Source of the DNA: Qingshengfaniella alkalisoli
GTDB lineage: Bacteria > Pseudomonadota > Alphaproteobacteria > Rhodobacterales > Rhodobacteraceae
Direction: 5' to 3'
Assembly (NCBI RefSeq): GCF_007855645.1
Contig: NZ_CP042261.1
Location: forward strand, 42,501 to 106,500
Length of the DNA: 64,000 bases
Shown: one piece after another, positions 1-11,148 of the stretch
How positions within the stretch are numbered: the stretch's first letter is position 1
Layout of the letters: every line of letters starts with the position of its first letter
Notes under the pieces: model-generated
The model's input: only the letters and a program-made list of their open reading frames with translations
What the model was told of the DNA's origin: nothing
Database searches by the model: none
Program-made: the position numbers and the translations under genes

Positions 1-1268
<1,268 letters not shown>

Positions 1269-1346
1269 GATCCAGTAAAAGCAAGACTGGTCAAAAGCAT
1301 ACACAAAACATAGTGTACATGACTTGGAAATAATGGCTTTTTCCTC

Positions 1347-1465
1347 GGTTTGGTGATCATAGCGCAAGTGAAACACCCGATCCCATCCCGAACTCGGCAG
1401 TTAAGCACTGTCGCGCCGATGGTACTGCGTCTCAAGACGTGGGAGAGTAGGTCATCGCCAAACCT
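1347..1465 (+). rRNA. rrf: 5S ribosomal RNA
   Basis: About 119 nt begin with ggtttggtg and end with the complementary cgccaaacc, forming helix I. The internal conserved stretches gaaacacccgatccc, gaactcggcagttaa and gggagagtaggtc are typical 5S signatures. It lies about 80 nt after the 23S gene and belongs to the same operon. Confidence 0.96.
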
Positions 1466-1538
1466 AGAAAAAAGCCACAAATCTCTCTAACGATGTTCAA
1501 ATCCACATCAGCTGCAAAAAAAAACAACGCAGCAATGG

Positions 1539-1615
<77 letters not shown>

Positions 1616-1643
1616 AAAATACCAAACAATACCAAAGCCTTAC

Positions 1644-1667
1644 GCCTCGCATTTCGCGGGGCTTTTT
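1644..1667 (+). terminator. Rho-independent terminator after tRNA-fMet
   Basis: A 7-bp stem GCCTCGC/GCGGGGC (one G-T pair) with a 5-nt loop is followed by ttttt. It would end the rRNA operon transcript. If the island model is right, this terminator came with the island and the native one now lies near 30254-30285. Confidence 0.75.
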
Positions 1668-1849
1668 GCTTGTCCGCAATTCAACTCAACACCACATCAA
1701 CATTCGACGAACCCGCTGGACGGGGTAGCGCGCCATCGGCGCCTCTGACTCTTCGGTACGCTCAGGAGCACGGATCGACCAGTTTGACGAAGACGAAGGC
1801 ATTCAAGGGCGTCTTCGTGCACTGGGCGGTCGAGCAAATTTGACCCTGA

Positions 1850-2635
1850 TTAACCTATCCAGAAGCCGCCGTTAATATCGAATGTCGCGCCGGTAATGTA
1901 CCTTGCTTCGTCAGATACAAGGTAAGCGACCAATCCGCCAATTTCTTCAGTCTGCGCCAGTCGGCCGACCGGGATCGCGGACATGACTTTCTCTCGGACA
2001 TCTTCGGGCATGTGCTCCCGGATCAGGTCCGTGTCAACTACTCCCGGAGCGATGGCGTTCGCGCGAATGCCTTTGTTTGCCATCTGGCGCGCCAAAGTCT
2101 TGGTAAAGGCCAGGATCGCTCCTTTGGAGGCTGCATAATGGATGCCCCCATTCATTGCGCCTTGCCGGGCGACGATCGAAGACGTCGAGATCACGCAGCC
2201 GCCGCCCCGTTCGATTATCGACGGCAGTACCGCCTTGGTGCAGAGGAAGACACTCTTGAGATTTATGTTCATCAGTCGATCCCATTCTTCTTCGGACATG
2301 TCGAGAATAGGGATCGCGCGATCGATGCCTGCGTTGTTTACGAGAATATCAATTCCTCCGAAACGATCAACAACCTGTTCGACCATCTCTTTCACTGCAG
2401 CTGAGGAGGAAACATCGGCCGTGATCGCTATAGTGCGGTCTCCCAACACGGTCGCTGTTTCGGCGCTGGTTGCGGGATCGATGTCGACGACCGCCACTTG
2501 TGCGCCCCGCGCGTGCAAGGCAGAGACAATGCCGCGCCCGATACCGCGCCCCGAACCAGTGACGATTGCGGTTTTGCCGCACAGCGAACCTGGATAGTCT
2601 TGTTTGGAAGTCATTTCACTGTCTGCTTTCTTCAC
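1850..2635 (-). CDS. SDR family NAD(P)-dependent oxidoreductase
   Basis: This is a classical short-chain dehydrogenase of 261 residues. It has the nucleotide-binding TGSGRGIGRG motif near residues 26-35, the NNAG motif, a catalytic serine region (STSS) and the Y-x3-K pair in YAASKG. The C-terminal INGGFW pattern is common in FabG-like and sugar/polyol dehydrogenases. It is the last gene of the TRAP/enolase operon and overlaps the upstream gene by four bases (GTGA). An ATG seven codons further in (2614) is an alternative start. A substrate cannot be assigned; context suggests oxidation of a sugar acid or related hydroxy acid. Confidence 0.88.
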   Translation of the reverse strand: MKKADSEMTSKQDYPGSLCGKTAIVTGSGRGIGRGIVSALHARGAQVAVVDIDPATSAETATVLGDRTIAITADVSSSAAVKEMVEQVVDRFGGIDILVNNAGIDRAIPILDMSEEEWDRLMNINLKSVFLCTKAVLPSIIERGGGCVISTSSIVARQGAMNGGIHYAASKGAILAFTKTLARQMANKGIRANAIAPGVVDTDLIREHMPEDVREKVMSAIPVGRLAQTEEIGGLVAYLVSDEARYITGATFDINGGFWIG

Positions 2636-3804
2636 GCTGCGAATTTCCCGGTTTCGGCAAAGACTTGGTAGTCAGAATCTTGCAAAGTAATGCCATGTCC
2701 TAGGCCTTCTGGCGGAGACGCCAGGCCGGAAACATCGAAGGATATTTGCGCGCCTAGCCCGTCACGCAATGGGTTCGGAAGACGGTTCACCTCGAACACC
2801 GTCACAGTTTGCAACGCTGCCGCAACCTGGAGAGTTGCAGCGACGGCTATGCTGCCGCCGACCCCGTGCGGTGCGATCTCGGCATTTCGTTCTGCGGCGA
2901 GCATGTCGAGATCGCGCATCGCAGATACCCCTCCGATCCGGGTGATGTTGGGCTGAACTATGCGGATACCGGTGCTGTCCATCAGACGTGCAAGGGCTTC
3001 GGTTGTGAACTCGTTCTCACCGCCTGCCAAGGGTATCGACGTCGCTCCTGCAAGTTCACGCAGGGCATCGGTTTCTTCGGGGGGCATCGGCTCTTCTAGC
3101 CAGGCGATGTCCAGCCCCTCAATCCCGGCCACCAGTGCGCGTGCACCAACCGCATCATAGCCGCAATTAGCATCTAGCATGAGCCGCCGCGCCGGATCCA
3201 GCGCCTCACGAACTGCATGCACATGAGCAATGTCCTCGGCAGGGTGCTTGCGACCGATTTTAAGCTTAAGACCTCCGAAACTGCCGACGAGTCCGCGAGC
3301 AGCCGCCGCCGATTGCTCAGGTGTCGCAAGAAACGGCACGGGGCTCACATAGGTTGGTATGGCCTTCGGCTCCGAGCCGAGAAATGCCGACAGAGTTTTG
3401 CCTTCACGCCTAGCAAGTAAGTCCCAAAGAGCAATGTCGACTCCACTCAGCGCCTCCATCGCGGGACCGCGGGAATGCCCCAACGCCAGAAAGAAGCGTC
3501 GCAGTGCGGCAGCCATTTGCGACGGATTACCTATCTGCTGACCAGTCAGGGTGGGAGCAATCACGCGGTTGATAATTTCGGCGGCGGGGTAGGGAGTGGG
3601 CAGCCCAAAGCATTCGCCAAGCCCTTCGGCACCATCCGAGGTTCGTGCAATCACAAGCGTGCAGTATTGGCCGACGCGGGGGATGGCTTGGAAATGGCTC
3701 GCAGGATGTCGAATCTCGTCAGGAATGCGGTCTTCGCCGCCGTATATGGCCGCAAAACTTGCGGTTAACGGGATCGCCCGGAGGCTTTCGAGCGTGACGG
3801 TCAT
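2632..3804 (-). CDS. Enolase-superfamily enzyme (mandelate racemase/muconate lactonizing type)
   Basis: The 390-residue protein has an N-terminal capping domain and a barrel domain. Expected active-site residues are visible: a K-x-K pair (K180, K182), metal ligands D211, E237 and E263, and a likely base H313 in APHG. In this superfamily the enzyme abstracts a proton next to a carboxylate, giving acid-sugar dehydration, racemisation or cycloisomerisation. It lies between a TRAP transporter and an SDR, so a transported sugar acid or lactone-derived acid is a plausible substrate. The exact subfamily (for example glucarate, galactarate or fuconate dehydratase) cannot be decided by eye. Confidence 0.85.
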   Translation of the reverse strand: MTVTLESLRAIPLTASFAAIYGGEDRIPDEIRHPASHFQAIPRVGQYCTLVIARTSDGAEGLGECFGLPTPYPAAEIINRVIAPTLTGQQIGNPSQMAAALRRFFLALGHSRGPAMEALSGVDIALWDLLARREGKTLSAFLGSEPKAIPTYVSPVPFLATPEQSAAAARGLVGSFGGLKLKIGRKHPAEDIAHVHAVREALDPARRLMLDANCGYDAVGARALVAGIEGLDIAWLEEPMPPEETDALRELAGATSIPLAGGENEFTTEALARLMDSTGIRIVQPNITRIGGVSAMRDLDMLAAERNAEIAPHGVGGSIAVAATLQVAAALQTVTVFEVNRLPNPLRDGLGAQISFDVSGLASPPEGLGHGITLQDSDYQVFAETGKFAA

Positions 3805-3807
3805 GAA

Positions 3808-5094
3808 TTAATCTCCGACGAGGTTTGGAAGAAAGGTGGTAAGCGGGGGAAACACTATTAGCAGCCCGAGTACGAGGAATAGGGGCACGTAGAAGGGGAG
3901 AATCGCTAGCACCAGACGACCCATCGATACCTTGGCTACATCCATCATGATGAACAGGATCATGCCAACCGGCGGAGTGGTGATGCCTATAACGACGTTA
4001 ATAACCACGACGACGCCGAAGTGGATAGGATCTATCCCCACTGTCTGGATCAGTGGATAGACCATTGGCACCGCGATCAGCAGGATCGGTGTCGGCTCCA
4101 TAACCATTCCGGCAATGAAGAGTCCTGCACTGATGATCAGTAGGACTGTTAGCGGGTCGGAGCTTATGCCGAGGATGCTTTCAGTCAGCAAGGAGGGTAA
4201 GTTGTTGACAGCGATGATCCAGCTGAACGGTATGCCCACCGCGATCATGAACAGGATCATGCCGCAGGAGACGATGGTCTCGCGAAGAGCGAAATACAGC
4301 CGGTTCCAGTCGAGTGAGCGATAGGTAAGTCCGAGAACGACTGCGTAAAAGCAGGTAAGCGCGCCAAGCTCGGTCGGGGTCGCTATTCCAAGCAGCAGAC
4401 CGCCCACCAGCAGAACAGGCGCGGCGATGGCGGGCAGTGCCCGGAGAAAGGCATGGCCGATTTCAGGAACTTGAGTTCGGGGCCGTACCGGTGCTGTAAT
4501 CCGACCCGTTACCGCCAAACAGTAGACGGTGATCATCAGTGCCGCGCCCATCATAAGACCGGGCAGAATACCCGCCAGAAACATGTCTGCGATCGAGACT
4601 TGGGCCATGACGGCATAGATTACCATAACCACGCTGGGCGGAATTATTGGCCCGATAATCGAGGAGGCAGCCGTGATAGCTGCGCTGAACTCTGCCGTGA
4701 AACCTGCCTTCTTCATGGCCCGCACCTCGATGGCGCCAAGCCCAGCCGCATCGGCGGCGGCCACGCCCGATACGCCTGCAAAGATGATGCTGGCCATGAC
4801 GTTTACGTGCGCGAGGCTACCTCGAATATGGCCGACAAGCGCAAGCGCAAAGGCAAAAATCCGTTCGGCAACCCCCGTTTGGTTGAGCAGATTGCCCGCG
4901 AGGATAAATGTCGGAATCGCGAGGAACGGAAAGCTCTCGAGGCCAGGGGCCATGCGCTGGATGATGATAGTGACAGGGAAGATTCCGTCGATGAGCATGT
5001 AGGCCACTGATGACGCAAGCATGGCAAAGGCAACTGGCACCTCCAGCAGTAGAAGCACTGCGAAGATGATAAGCATAAGGAGGAGAGCGCTCAT
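3808..5094 (-). CDS. dctM: TRAP transporter large permease (DctM type)
   Basis: This 428-residue protein is almost entirely hydrophobic, with about a dozen membrane segments. Family patterns are present (LAIPTFILAGNLL, the AASSIIGPIIPPS stretch, and TPPVGMILF near the C-terminus). DctM is the ion-coupled transport subunit that works with DctQ and the periplasmic DctP to import carboxylate-bearing solutes across the inner membrane. Its start overlaps the end of the small permease gene by four bases, indicating translational coupling. The enolase-family gene starts three bases after its end. Confidence 0.93.
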   Translation of the reverse strand: MSALLLMLIIFAVLLLLEVPVAFAMLASSVAYMLIDGIFPVTIIIQRMAPGLESFPFLAIPTFILAGNLLNQTGVAERIFAFALALVGHIRGSLAHVNVMASIIFAGVSGVAAADAAGLGAIEVRAMKKAGFTAEFSAAITAASSIIGPIIPPSVVMVIYAVMAQVSIADMFLAGILPGLMMGAALMITVYCLAVTGRITAPVRPRTQVPEIGHAFLRALPAIAAPVLLVGGLLLGIATPTELGALTCFYAVVLGLTYRSLDWNRLYFALRETIVSCGMILFMIAVGIPFSWIIAVNNLPSLLTESILGISSDPLTVLLIISAGLFIAGMVMEPTPILLIAVPMVYPLIQTVGIDPIHFGVVVVINVVIGITTPPVGMILFIMMDVAKVSMGRLVLAILPFYVPLFLVLGLLIVFPPLTTFLPNLVGD

Positions 5095-5669
5095 CTGCGT
5101 TCCTCCGCAACAATAAGCTCTTCACCCATGATAGCATCCGAAAGTGACGGGTCAGGGATGGTGCCGAGTATCGGCGCGTCGCCACCCATTGTCGCGTCGA
5201 CAGCGTAGAATATCGCCGTCGCTGTCATCGAGAGAAAGGACACGAGGGTCGGCACGGTAAAGAACCAGTGCAAGTGTATGGACACTGGGAGTCCGACAGT
5301 AGATTGCAGGCGCTCAGTACGCATTGCATCAGGAATATAGAAAATCACCGTCACCAAAACGGCGGCGATAATTAAGTTGATGATGGAGTCTGCGACCCTA
5401 CGCACACGGGCCGGTGCAAAACCGTCATAGGTTCGGATCGCAATGTGTCGGCGCATCTTGTAGGTGACCGATGCCGCAAGGAAAGCCAGCCAGATCAGTA
5501 GGTAGGTTGCTAGTTCTTCAGCCCAGATCAGCGGCCGACCCAGCAGGTAGCGCGAAAAGACCTGGCTAAGCATGATGGTCACGATGGCCAACAGCGTCAG
5601 GACTGTCATCGCGAGTTCGATCCGGCCGACCAATTGCAACCCGGACCGGCAGAGATGTTGCCTAGACAT
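5091..5669 (-). CDS. dctQ: TRAP transporter small permease (DctQ type)
   Basis: About 192 residues, with four membrane segments and the DctQ signature around WAEELATYLLIWLAFLAA. I chose the ATG at 5669 (MSRQHLC) because the longer open frame upstream reads as charged, arginine-rich sequence unlike the family. DctQ assembles with DctM in the inner membrane. Position between dctP and dctM is the classical order. Confidence 0.9.
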   Translation of the reverse strand: MSRQHLCRSGLQLVGRIELAMTVLTLLAIVTIMLSQVFSRYLLGRPLIWAEELATYLLIWLAFLAASVTYKMRRHIAIRTYDGFAPARVRRVADSIINLIIAAVLVTVIFYIPDAMRTERLQSTVGLPVSIHLHWFFTVPTLVSFLSMTATAIFYAVDATMGGDAPILGTIPDPSLSDAIMGEELIVAEERR

Positions 5670-5767
5670 GCAACGCTTCTCCTGTGTTCTGGCGCGCCTT
5701 GCAGGCGGCGCGGGATTTCGGAAAGGAACCGGCCGTTCGTGCGGCCGGCCGTGTCTTTGCCGTAGGA

Positions 5768-6730
5768 TCAAAGACCTTGGATTTTTTCCCACAGGCCTTC
5801 GCTCCACAGGCCTTCAGACTCCATGCGCTCAACCGCTCCGGCGACCTTGTCCTGAAAGGGCTTGATGTCGATGTCCGACACGGTCGCGCCTTCTTCCTCG
5901 AAACCGGCCAAAACCGTCTCAACCTCTTCCGTAGCAGCCGCCAGGCCCCAGTCAGTGGCGGCAGTTGCGAGTTCGGTCATCTTGGCTTGTTCGACTTCGG
6001 TGAACTCCGACCATGCGCGTTCGGTGATTGAGATGTGGACAGTCGAGTAAAGGTGGTCGGTTCTGGTGACGTAGGGAGCCACCTTCTCGAAATTCTGCTT
6101 GCCCGCGTCTGTTGGCGGCCCCTCTGCCGCCACGACGACGCCAGTGTTGAGAGCAAGATAGACTTCCGCCCAAGCGACCTGAGTTGGTTGCGTCCCGACC
6201 GCTGTCCAAAGCTCGAGATAGGATTTCAGCTGCGGGACGCGCATTTTGACGTTCTGCAGGTCTTCGATTCCGCTAACCGGCGTTTTAGTGAAGAGCATAC
6301 GTGGCTGGGTTGGGCGCCCGGCAAGAATTCTGACTCCGGCGGCAATCGCTTCGTCTTCGAGCGGATCGAAGAGTTCACTTTCGATGAAGTTTTTCATGTG
6401 CTGTTGATCGCGGAACGTGAGGCCCCAGCCAAGAATCTGCATGTCCGGCACGTAGTTGGCGAACCAGACAAGCTCGTTGCAGAATATGTCGATGGTGCCG
6501 GAGACATGTTGTTCCATAACCGACTTGGCCGAGCCGAGCGCTTCACCTTGAACGTAGTTGAGCGAGACCTCGGGAAGCTCTTCTGCCACGCCGTCAACAA
6601 ACTGCTGGCACATTCGATCCTTTAGAGAGCCGACGGGATCCGCCGAGGCGACCACAAGATCGCGCGCCTGAACGGGTGTCACAGCCAAGCCGAGTAGGGC
6701 GGCGAATAGGCCCATTTGATAGATTCGCAT
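5768..6730 (-). CDS. dctP: TRAP transporter substrate-binding protein (DctP type)
   Basis: This 320-residue periplasmic protein captures the solute and delivers it to DctQM. The start at 6730 is chosen because a GGAGG ribosome site precedes it and the product opens with a signal peptide (MRIYQMGLFAALLGLAVTP, cleaved after VQA). Later segments match DctP proteins, including the KMRVPQLKSYLELWTAVGTQPTQVAWAE-type region that holds the ligand-binding arginine. It is first in an operon dctP-dctQ-dctM-enolase-SDR and is divergent from the IclR-SMP-30 regulator. Confidence 0.92.
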   Translation of the reverse strand: MRIYQMGLFAALLGLAVTPVQARDLVVASADPVGSLKDRMCQQFVDGVAEELPEVSLNYVQGEALGSAKSVMEQHVSGTIDIFCNELVWFANYVPDMQILGWGLTFRDQQHMKNFIESELFDPLEDEAIAAGVRILAGRPTQPRMLFTKTPVSGIEDLQNVKMRVPQLKSYLELWTAVGTQPTQVAWAEVYLALNTGVVVAAEGPPTDAGKQNFEKVAPYVTRTDHLYSTVHISITERAWSEFTEVEQAKMTELATAATDWGLAAATEEVETVLAGFEEEGATVSDIDIKPFQDKVAGAVERMESEGLWSEGLWEKIQGL

Positions 6731-6746
6731 TGCATCCTCCCAAGAA

Positions 6747-6784
6747 TGTCCATATAGTAGACAAAATGTCCGTAATATGAGACA
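6747..6784. promoter_or_regulatory. Tandem inverted repeats, likely operator of the IclR-type regulator
   Basis: The 109-bp gap between dctP and the divergent regulator contains two adjacent inverted repeats with the same outer tetramers, TGTC...GACA. One is at 6747-6763 (17 bp) and the other at 6767-6784 (18 bp). They sit about 17 bp upstream of the dctP start codon and 56 bp upstream of the regulator start. IclR proteins commonly bind paired palindromes in divergent promoters, so I infer that this is the control site for both directions. Confidence 0.55.
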
Positions 6785-6839
6785 TATTGGGCCGACTGAC
6801 AGTTGGCAACGCTTTTTGTGGAGCTTGCGGGAGGGCTGC

Positions 6840-8441
6840 ATGGCGACAGTTGAAACTAAGGGTGCAGATTCTCTTCGTAAGGCATTAAATTTATTGGATA
6901 TCGTTAAAGATCGACCGGGTGGCGCGGAAATGCGCGATCTGGTTGCAGCATCCGGTTTGTCTCGCCCCACAGCCTATCGAATGGTCGCCGCGCTAACCGA
7001 AGAAGGGTTTCTAAAGCTGGATGATTCGACGCGCCGGATTACTTTCGGACCCAAGCTGCTTGCTCTTGCGCAGGGCATCTGGAGCGATACAGACCTTCGA
7101 GGTGGTTCGCGCAATGAATTGACAAGGCTTGCGCAAGAGACGGGTGCTACTGCGCTGCTCATGGTCCGCTCGGGAGGCTGGGCGAGTTGCATTGATCTAG
7201 TAGAAGGGCAGCGTGGTGGGCACGGATGGCAAGTTGGAATGGTTCGATCCGTAACCCAATGTGCTGGAGGGCTTGCGATCCTCGCATATGGGGACTGGTC
7301 TGACCTAGACCGGCGTCAGAAAGATCTTGATGTGGATGATCCTCGCCAGCTCAAATCGACTTTGGGAGTGGTCCGCTCTCGGTTTTATGCTGTCGACACC
7401 CTTGCGAATGAGAGCGGAAACATGGGAGTTGCAGCTCCCATCTTCGATATTTCAGGGCGCGCCGTTGGGGCTGTATGCCTATATGGGGATGCGCAGGCGT
7501 CTCTGCATGCGCTTGGCTCTGCAGTCGTTCAAGCCGCCCGGGACATCTCAGAAGCCCGGGGCGGCTACCCCTTCGATATTTCTTTGCCTACTCTGGCGAT
7601 TTCGAATGATTTGGACGGTGTAGATTTAATTGCCGATAGCCAATGCCTGATTGGAGACAATCCCTGTTTCGATGATGAGCGATTGTTCTGGATAGATATT
7701 CTGGGCCCGTCTTTGTATCGCCTGGATCGCGCGGGTGAAGAGCCCGTTTGTCTAAACCAAACCGAAGTTGCCGGAGCTCTTCTACGCCTTGGGCCAGGAC
7801 GGATGCTGCTAGCACAGCAGACGCGGCTTGCGTTGCTTGATGGCAGTGGGAACGAGACTTGGCAACGCAGGGTCTCGGGACTACCTCCCGGTTTTAGATA
7901 TAACGACGGCGCGTTGGATCCGGTAGGTCGCATTTGGCTTGGCGCAATGGATATGGCCGTGTCACGCAGCACAGGATTGCTGCACCGGTATGATGATCTG
8001 GATGCATCGCCAATAAGCCTGCCGGGCTTTAGTCTGCCGAACGGTATTTCTTTCTCTCCTGATTACGAGCGGATGTTTGTCGTGGACTCGATGGAAAAAC
8101 TGCTATGCGTTTTCGACTATGACGCTGATATTGGGGCTGCTACCCTTAGGGAGCGTATTACCCTGTTGGAAGATTGCGACGGAAGGCCCAGCGGTCTTGC
8201 ACCAGGTCCGGACGGCACGTTCTTCACCTGCCACTGGGATGGCGGTGCTGTGCTGCAGATCGACTCAATTGGTCGGACTATCAGTTCATATTCCGTACCG
8301 GTCCCGCGACCTTCTGGGCTCGTGTATGATGGTGAAAATGACAGGCTTATCGTAACGTCGGCACGTGTTCGGTTATCGGAAACGGATACGGCAAGATTTC
8401 CTAAGGCCGGTGGAACCTTCGCAGTTCCGCTGTCAAAGTGA
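6840..8441 (+). CDS. IclR-family regulator fused to an SMP-30/gluconolactonase-like domain
   Basis: The product has 533 residues. Residues 10-70 are an IclR winged helix-turn-helix (RDLVAASGLSRPTAYRMV), 75-240 the IclR effector domain, and about 255-533 an SMP-30-type beta-propeller. The start at 6840 follows a GGGAGGG site. In SMP-30 enzymes three residues bind the metal (Glu, Asn, Asp in regucalcin). Here the matching positions are D273 (GDNP), N401 (PNG) and S451 (PSG instead of PDG). Loss of the Asp suggests that the propeller senses a sugar acid or lactone rather than hydrolysing it. It is divergent from the TRAP operon, which it presumably controls. Confidence 0.85.
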   Translation: MATVETKGADSLRKALNLLDIVKDRPGGAEMRDLVAASGLSRPTAYRMVAALTEEGFLKLDDSTRRITFGPKLLALAQGIWSDTDLRGGSRNELTRLAQETGATALLMVRSGGWASCIDLVEGQRGGHGWQVGMVRSVTQCAGGLAILAYGDWSDLDRRQKDLDVDDPRQLKSTLGVVRSRFYAVDTLANESGNMGVAAPIFDISGRAVGAVCLYGDAQASLHALGSAVVQAARDISEARGGYPFDISLPTLAISNDLDGVDLIADSQCLIGDNPCFDDERLFWIDILGPSLYRLDRAGEEPVCLNQTEVAGALLRLGPGRMLLAQQTRLALLDGSGNETWQRRVSGLPPGFRYNDGALDPVGRIWLGAMDMAVSRSTGLLHRYDDLDASPISLPGFSLPNGISFSPDYERMFVVDSMEKLLCVFDYDADIGAATLRERITLLEDCDGRPSGLAPGPDGTFFTCHWDGGAVLQIDSIGRTISSYSVPVPRPSGLVYDGENDRLIVTSARVRLSETDTARFPKAGGTFAVPLSK

Positions 8442-8810
8442 TCATCAACGATCTCTTATATTTGAGCCTCGTTTCTATCGTGATGCTATAAGCAGCATTC
8501 GAAATTGGTTCCCGCTTTTCGAACCGGAAGGCTGGCCATTCTCTATCCTAGAATGGTGGAATTGCCTATTCAGATATCACCCGACCTTCGCACCCCAAAG
8601 CGACGTATGCTCCGCCGCGAAATATCCGTCCGCTGCCCGGAAATACCCCTGTGTTGATTTCCGCTGAGAAGTGACGCGGTATTTTCACCGAGATTTGACC
8701 CACGCTTGTTTATGTATCAGCGACTATTTGACGGTCAATGCCTGGGCCTCCTTTCGCGTTTTCCTTGCGGCCTCGGAGCTGGCCTTGAAGCGGTAGCTGT
8801 CGTTGCCGGT

Positions 8811-9515
8811 TTACAGAATGTGGCAGCGGTGAGTGAGCCGGTCCAAGAGGGCTGTTGTCCTCTTCGCGTCGCCGAAGACCTGAGCCCATTCGGAGAAGCT
8901 GAGGTTCGTGGTTATGATCACACTGGTGCGCTCATATAGTTTGCCCAGGAGGTGGAACAGCAACGCGCCGCCTGATGAGCTGAACGGCAGGTAGCCGAGC
9001 TCGTCAAGAATGACCAAGTCAATCTTGGTGAGCATCTCGGCCATTCTGCCGGCCTTTCCGAGCGCCTTTTCCTGTTCCAGCGCGTTGACCAGTTCCACGG
9101 TCGAGTAGAAGCGCACTTTGCACCTGTGATGCTCGATGGCCTGGACGCCGATGGCCGTTGCGATGTGGCTTTTGCCGGTGCCCGGTCCGCCGATCAGGAC
9201 GACATTCTCGGCGTTTTCCATGAACGCGCCACGGTGCAACTGCCGGACGGTGGCTTCATTGATCTCGCTGGATTTGAAGTCAAAGCCCGCGAGGTCCTTG
9301 TAAGACGGAAAGCGGGCCACCTTCGTGTGATAGGCGATGGAGCGCACTTCTCGTTCTGCCATCTCGGCCTTGAGCAACTGGGACAACATCGGCGTTGCGG
9401 CCTCGAACGCTGGAGCGCCCTGGGCGACCAGATCATCGACGGCCTGCGCCATGCCATGCAGCTTTAAGCTGCGTAGCATGATCACGATTGAGGCGCCTGC
9501 AGGGTCATGACGCAT
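8811..9515 (-). CDS. istB: IS21-family helper ATPase IstB
   Basis: The 234-residue AAA+-type protein is related to DnaC. Walker A is GGPGTGKSH and Walker [13 protein letters not shown]. IstB remodels target DNA and activates the IstA transposase. Its start overlaps the end of istA by 11 bases, the usual coupled arrangement. It looks intact. A second in-frame ATG ([10 protein letters not shown]) 12 codons downstream would give a length closer to some relatives. Confidence 0.95.
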   Translation of the reverse strand: MRHDPAGASIVIMLRSLKLHGMAQAVDDLVAQGAPAFEAATPMLSQLLKAEMAEREVRSIAYHTKVARFPSYKDLAGFDFKSSEINEATVRQLHRGAFMENAENVVLIGGPGTGKSHIATAIGVQAIEHHRCKVRFYSTVELVNALEQEKALGKAGRMAEMLTKIDLVILDELGYLPFSSSGGALLFHLLGKLYERTSVIITTNLSFSEWAQVFGDAKRTTALLDRLTHRCHIL

Positions 9516-11043
9516 GGCGATTTTCTCCAGCCTGTCTCAGAGCGTCATAGCGGTCGACGTTGGCCTTTGGCGCCGTTTCCAAGGACAGGGCATCTGGTGT
9601 GTCGACCTCGGGATGATTGGTTGATTTGCGGTCGATCAGCCTGTGGAGCAGGTTCAGGATATGCGTCTTGGTAGGCACGCCAGCTTCAAGTGCCAGTTCT
9701 ACGGCACATAGAACGGCGGCCTCGTCATGATGCAGGACCAAGGACAGGATATCGACCATCTCCCGGTCACCGCCCTCTTTGCGCAACATGGTATCCTGCA
9801 GACGGCGGAAGGCTTCAGGCATCTCTGTGAACGGTGCGCCATTGCGTAAGGCGCCAGATTTGCGCTGGACAACAGCCAGGTAGTGGCGCCAATCGTAAAC
9901 GACTTTACTCGGTTTGCGATGTGTTCGGTCGATGATCCGATGGTGCCTGCATACGGTTTGGCCCTCTGCCACGACGACCAGCCGATCTGGATAGACATGT
10001 AAACTGACACGATGGTTGGCAAAGCTGGCGGGAACGCTGTACCGATTGCGCTCGAAGGTAATGAGGCATGTCGGCGATACCCGCTTGCTGTGCTCGACAA
10101 ACCCATCAAAGGCCGGTGGCAGCGCCATCAAGGTAGGCTTCTCAGCGTTCCAAGCGTCAGCGATGGAGCCGGGTAACGTCTGATGCGCCGTTTCCGCCCA
10201 AAGGGCCAAACAGCGATCCTCCAACCATTGGTTCAATTCATCCAGATCCTTGAAGACAGGCATGACTTGCCACATGCGGTTGTGCGCATCTTGCACGTTC
10301 TTCTCGACCTGACCTTTCTCCCAACCAGCGGCGGGGTTACAGAACTCGGGCTCAAAAACGTAGTGGCTGGCCATGGCCCTGAAACGTGCGTTGACGTCCC
10401 GCTGTTTGCTGCGGCCAACCCGATCCACCGCCGTCTTCATATTGTCGTAAATGCCTCGCCCCGGTACGCCGCCGAAGACGCGGAATGCGTGCCAGTGGGC
10501 GTCGAACAGCATCTCGTGGGTTTGCAGCGGGTAGGCTCGCACCAAAAAGGCCCGGCTGTGCGACAGCTTGATATGAGCGACCTGCAGCTTGATCCGCTCG
10601 CCGCCAATGTTCGCCCAGTCTTCGCTCCAGTCGAACTGGAACGCTTCGCCGGGCTGGAATACCAAGGGCACGAATGTGCCGCGTCCCGTCGTCTGCTCTG
10701 CCCGGTGTCGATCCGACTGCCAGGCCCGAGCGAACGCCGCCACGCGACCATAGGAGCCGTCATAGCCAAGCTTGACCAGATCGGCATGCATTTGCTTCAC
10801 GGTACGGCGCTCTTTGCGCGGCTTCCGCGTCTGCGCCAGCAACCAAACAGATAGACGGTCCGCGTACGGGTCCAGCTTGCTCGGCCGAGATGGCGTCTTA
10901 AACTTCGCCTCTACAGCGCCTTCGCGAAGATACTTTCTGATGGTGTTGCGAGACAGGCCCGTGCGCCGGGAAATCTCGCGGATTGGCACTTTGTCACGCA
11001 ATGCCCAGCGTCGAATAACACTCAAAAATCCCATGCCGATCAC
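9505..11043 (-). CDS. istA: IS21-family transposase IstA
   Basis: This 512-residue transposase opens with a helix-turn-helix ([18 protein letters not shown]). It carries the DDE catalytic core, including FQFDWSEDW, the IYDNMKTAV segment and the [11 protein letters not shown] glutamate. It catalyses cut-and-join of the IS ends together with IstB. It appears full length, with no stop or frameshift, so the element may be active. Confidence 0.95.
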   Translation of the reverse strand: MIGMGFLSVIRRWALRDKVPIREISRRTGLSRNTIRKYLREGAVEAKFKTPSRPSKLDPYADRLSVWLLAQTRKPRKERRTVKQMHADLVKLGYDGSYGRVAAFARAWQSDRHRAEQTTGRGTFVPLVFQPGEAFQFDWSEDWANIGGERIKLQVAHIKLSHSRAFLVRAYPLQTHEMLFDAHWHAFRVFGGVPGRGIYDNMKTAVDRVGRSKQRDVNARFRAMASHYVFEPEFCNPAAGWEKGQVEKNVQDAHNRMWQVMPVFKDLDELNQWLEDRCLALWAETAHQTLPGSIADAWNAEKPTLMALPPAFDGFVEHSKRVSPTCLITFERNRYSVPASFANHRVSLHVYPDRLVVVAEGQTVCRHHRIIDRTHRKPSKVVYDWRHYLAVVQRKSGALRNGAPFTEMPEAFRRLQDTMLRKEGGDREMVDILSLVLHHDEAAVLCAVELALEAGVPTKTHILNLLHRLIDRKSTNHPEVDTPDALSLETAPKANVDRYDALRQAGENRHAS

Positions 11044-11148
11044 TCCATATCTCCCCGACCAAAATCGTCAGGGACAACGTGTCCACATGGGTCAATTCTC
11101 AGTGAAACTATTGTGGGCTACCGGGTCACTTCTCAGCGGAAATCAACA

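Larger units (their letters stand above)
8652..11148 (-). mobile_element. IS21-family insertion sequence, complete
   Basis: The element is 2497 bp and is bounded by a 24-bp perfect inverted repeat beginning TGTTGATTTCCGCTG at both ends. Internal copies of a related motif lie next to each end (gggtcaattctcagtg near 11090, ttcaccgagatttgaccc near 8684), matching the multiple terminal repeats of IS21 elements. It holds istA and istB on the minus strand. No target-site duplication is visible: the flanks ccctg and atctg differ. Its right end cuts a tyrosine-integrase gene. Confidence 0.9.
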
